From contig JANLGB010000009.1 of assembly GCA_024653405.1 (NCBI GenBank), positions 13,341-20,817 on the forward strand: 7,477 nucleotides of DNA. The letters are read 5' to 3'. Below are positions 6,398-7,477 of this stretch, in pieces. Origin of the DNA: Candidatus Saccharicenans sp. GTDB lineage: Bacteria > Acidobacteriota > Aminicenantia > Aminicenantales > Saccharicenantaceae. Under the pieces are notes generated by a model. The model searched no databases and was not told the DNA's origin. It saw only the letters and a program-made list of their open reading frames with translations. The position numbers were made by a program, and so were the translations under genes. Each line of letters begins with the position of its first letter. Positions within the stretch are counted from its first letter, which is position 1.

Positions 6398-7122
6398 AAT
6401 TCCTCAAAGCTATAAATTTAAGCAAGAGGTATGGTCAGCAGCCGGTCGTCGATAATCTCAACCTGGAAGTCAGAGAGGGGGAAGCTGTCGGCCTGCTCGG
6501 TCCCAACGGGGCGGGTAAAACCACTGCCTTTTCCATAATCATCGGACTGGTCGAAGCCGATAGCGGCCAGGTCTGGTTGAGCGGGCAAGAGCTAACTTCC
6601 TGGCCAGCCTATCTCCGGGCCAGAAAGGGACTGGGCTTCCTGCCCCAGGAGCCGTCAATCTTCAGGGGCTTGAGCGCGGTGGAAAACCTATTACTGGTGC
6701 TGCAGAACCAGGAAGAGGTTTTCCCCAGGGAAAAACTGAAAGACAAGGCGACCGAATTGTTAGAAGAATTCGGGCTGCTATCCTTGGCCACAGCTCGGGC
6801 CGACCGGCTGTCTGGTGGCGAAAGGCGCAAGCTGGAAATAGCCCGAGCCATGGCCCGGAAACCGGATTTTCTGCTGCTGGATGAACCCTTTTCCGAGCTG
6901 GACCCGCTGGCCGTTGGCGACCTCCAGGGTGTCATCCAGAAGCTCAAGGAAAAAGGAGTGGGCTTACTACTAACTGACCATAGGCTGCGGGAAGCATTGA
7001 AGGTAATAGATAGAATTTACATAATAAATGATGGTAAAATTATAGCTGAAGGAAGGCCAGAAGAAGTTCTGGAGAAAAAAGAAGTGCGCGAGATATATTT
7101 GGGACCGGACTTCCGTCTATAA
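6394..7122 (+). CDS. lptB: LPS export ABC transporter ATP-binding protein LptB
   Basis: LptB is the cytoplasmic ATPase that, with LptF and LptG, extracts lipopolysaccharide from the inner membrane and pushes it onto the LptC-LptA bridge. The 242 residues match the family length. Visible motifs are Walker A GPNGAGKTT (36-44), the Q-loop in GFLPQEPSIFRGLSAVENL (81-99, Q85), the ABC signature LSGGERRKLEIARA (139-152), Walker B FLLLDEP (159-165) with D163 and E164, the D-loop SELDPLAV (167-174) and the H-loop TDHRLREAL (194-202, H196). The sequence GFLPQEPSIFRGLS is typical of LptB and separates it from amino-acid or sugar importers. The ATG overlaps the stop of the LptC/LptA-like gene, and an AGGGG lies 3 bases upstream. 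The last bases of the gene are part of a TATAAT preceding rpoN. No lptF or lptG is visible in the window. Confidence 0.96.
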   Translation: MKFLKAINLSKRYGQQPVVDNLNLEVREGEAVGLLGPNGAGKTTAFSIIIGLVEADSGQVWLSGQELTSWPAYLRARKGLGFLPQEPSIFRGLSAVENLLLVLQNQEEVFPREKLKDKATELLEEFGLLSLATARADRLSGGERRKLEIARAMARKPDFLLLDEPFSELDPLAVGDLQGVIQKLKEKGVGLLLTDHRLREALKVIDRIYIINDGKIIAEGRPEEVLEKKEVREIYLGPDFRL

Positions 7123-7123
7123 T
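7118..7123 (+). promoter_or_regulatory. Candidate -10 box (TATAAT) immediately before rpoN
   Basis: A perfect TATAAT spans the lptB stop codon and ends 10 bases before the rpoN ATG, so a transcript from it would start at about A7130 with a leader of about four bases. No good -35 element is present 16-18 bases upstream (the sequence there is ATATTT-like), so this may be chance created by the CTA TAA T context. A second, weaker pair, TTGAAG (6997-7002) and CATAAT (7020-7025) with 17 bases between them, lies in the AT-rich 3' end of lptB and is an alternative rpoN promoter. Confidence 0.3.
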
Positions 7124-7133
7124 TTAAGTAGCC

Positions 7134-7477
7134 ATGATGAAACAGAAACTTGACCAGAAACAGGTGCAGAAGCTGGTGCTGGCCCCTGCCCTGCAGCAAG
7201 CCATCCGCCTACTCCAGCTGACCAACCTGGAGCTACAGGAAGTCATAAACCAGGAGCTGGAAGAAAATCCCATGCTGGAACTGGAAGAGGACAGCCCCCA
7301 GGAAGCCTCTGCCTCCACTCCCTCCGGAGAGGAGATAAGAGTGGAAGAAGAAATGGGCCCGGCCGAGACGGCTCCGGATGAATTTGACGAGATAATTTTT
7401 GCCGCCGGCTTCCAGGATTATTTTGATGAAGATATACCATATTCGGGCCAGGGCGACCGGGAGCGGGTGCCGTTTGA
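7134..7477 (+). CDS. rpoN: RNA polymerase sigma-54 factor RpoN, N-terminal part
   Basis: These 114 codons, open at the right edge, encode the start of sigma-54, the factor that recognises -24/-12 promoters and needs an AAA+ activator. Region I is clear: KQVQKLVLAPALQQAIRLLQ (residues 9-28) followed by ELQEVINQELEENPMLELEE, the Gln/Leu-rich activator-interacting segment. After it comes an acidic, low-complexity stretch (about residues 48-105, with many Glu, Asp, Ser and Pro) typical of region II, including FQDYFDED. Core-binding and DNA-binding regions lie beyond the window. Two ATGs are adjacent (7134 and 7137); the first is chosen by convention and the choice changes one residue. It begins 11 bases after lptB, the usual neighbour of rpoN in diderms, and has no obvious Shine-Dalgarno sequence. 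Confidence 0.95.
   Translation, partial: MMKQKLDQKQVQKLVLAPALQQAIRLLQLTNLELQEVINQELEENPMLELEEDSPQEASASTPSGEEIRVEEEMGPAETAPDEFDEIIFAAGFQDYFDEDIPYSGQGDRERVPF

Noticed and set aside
1..7477. CRISPR arrays, insertion sequences, tRNA genes, attachment sites, strong terminators
   Set aside because: No regularly spaced repeats, transposase motifs, tRNA-like cloverleaf or GC-rich hairpin followed by a T-run were seen. The many CCAGG/CCTGG words look like codon-use effects in a G+C-rich genome, and I did not count them.

Overview
The window carries a compact block of bacterial housekeeping genes arranged as two divergent transcription units separated by about 90 bases (2801-2888). The organism is a diderm (Gram-negative-type) bacterium, because the right half encodes lipopolysaccharide-export proteins (an LptC/LptA-like protein and LptB) followed by the sigma-54 gene. 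Base composition is fairly G+C-rich by eye and the genes are tightly packed with 1-4 base overlaps. I cannot name the phylum from the sequence; a deep-branching or uncultivated diderm lineage is a guess.

Left half, minus strand, read from right to left: ftsY (signal-recognition-particle receptor GTPase), ribD (bifunctional deaminase/reductase), ribE (riboflavin synthase, broken here by a one-base frameshift near its 3' end) and the first 67 codons of ribB/ribBA (3,4-dihydroxy-2-butanone 4-phosphate synthase), which runs off the left edge. The three rib genes supply three different steps of riboflavin synthesis. ftsY overlaps ribD by 4 bases, so a protein-targeting gene appears to head a riboflavin operon.

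Right half, plus strand: recJ (single-strand 5'-3' exonuclease), a 601-residue membrane-anchored protein that looks like LptC and LptA in one chain, lptB (the ATPase of the LPS exporter) and the first 114 codons of rpoN, which runs off the right edge. recJ, the LptC/LptA-like gene and lptB are joined by ATGA start/stop overlaps. The single-chain periplasmic protein and LptB would together make most of the inner-membrane and bridge part of an LPS transporter.

The most notable non-coding feature is the divergent intergenic region. It holds a perfect consensus sigma-70 promoter (TTGACA, 17 bases, TATAAT) pointing at ftsY, with the -10 box only 9 bases from the best start codon, and a weaker extended -10 promoter pointing at recJ, 7 bases from its ATG. 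Both imply leaderless or nearly leaderless mRNAs. A similar TATAAT lies 10 bases before rpoN. No tRNA, rRNA, CRISPR array, insertion sequence or convincing terminator was seen. I found no new multi-gene system; the points of interest are the LptC-LptA chain, the promoter geometry and the ribE frameshift.
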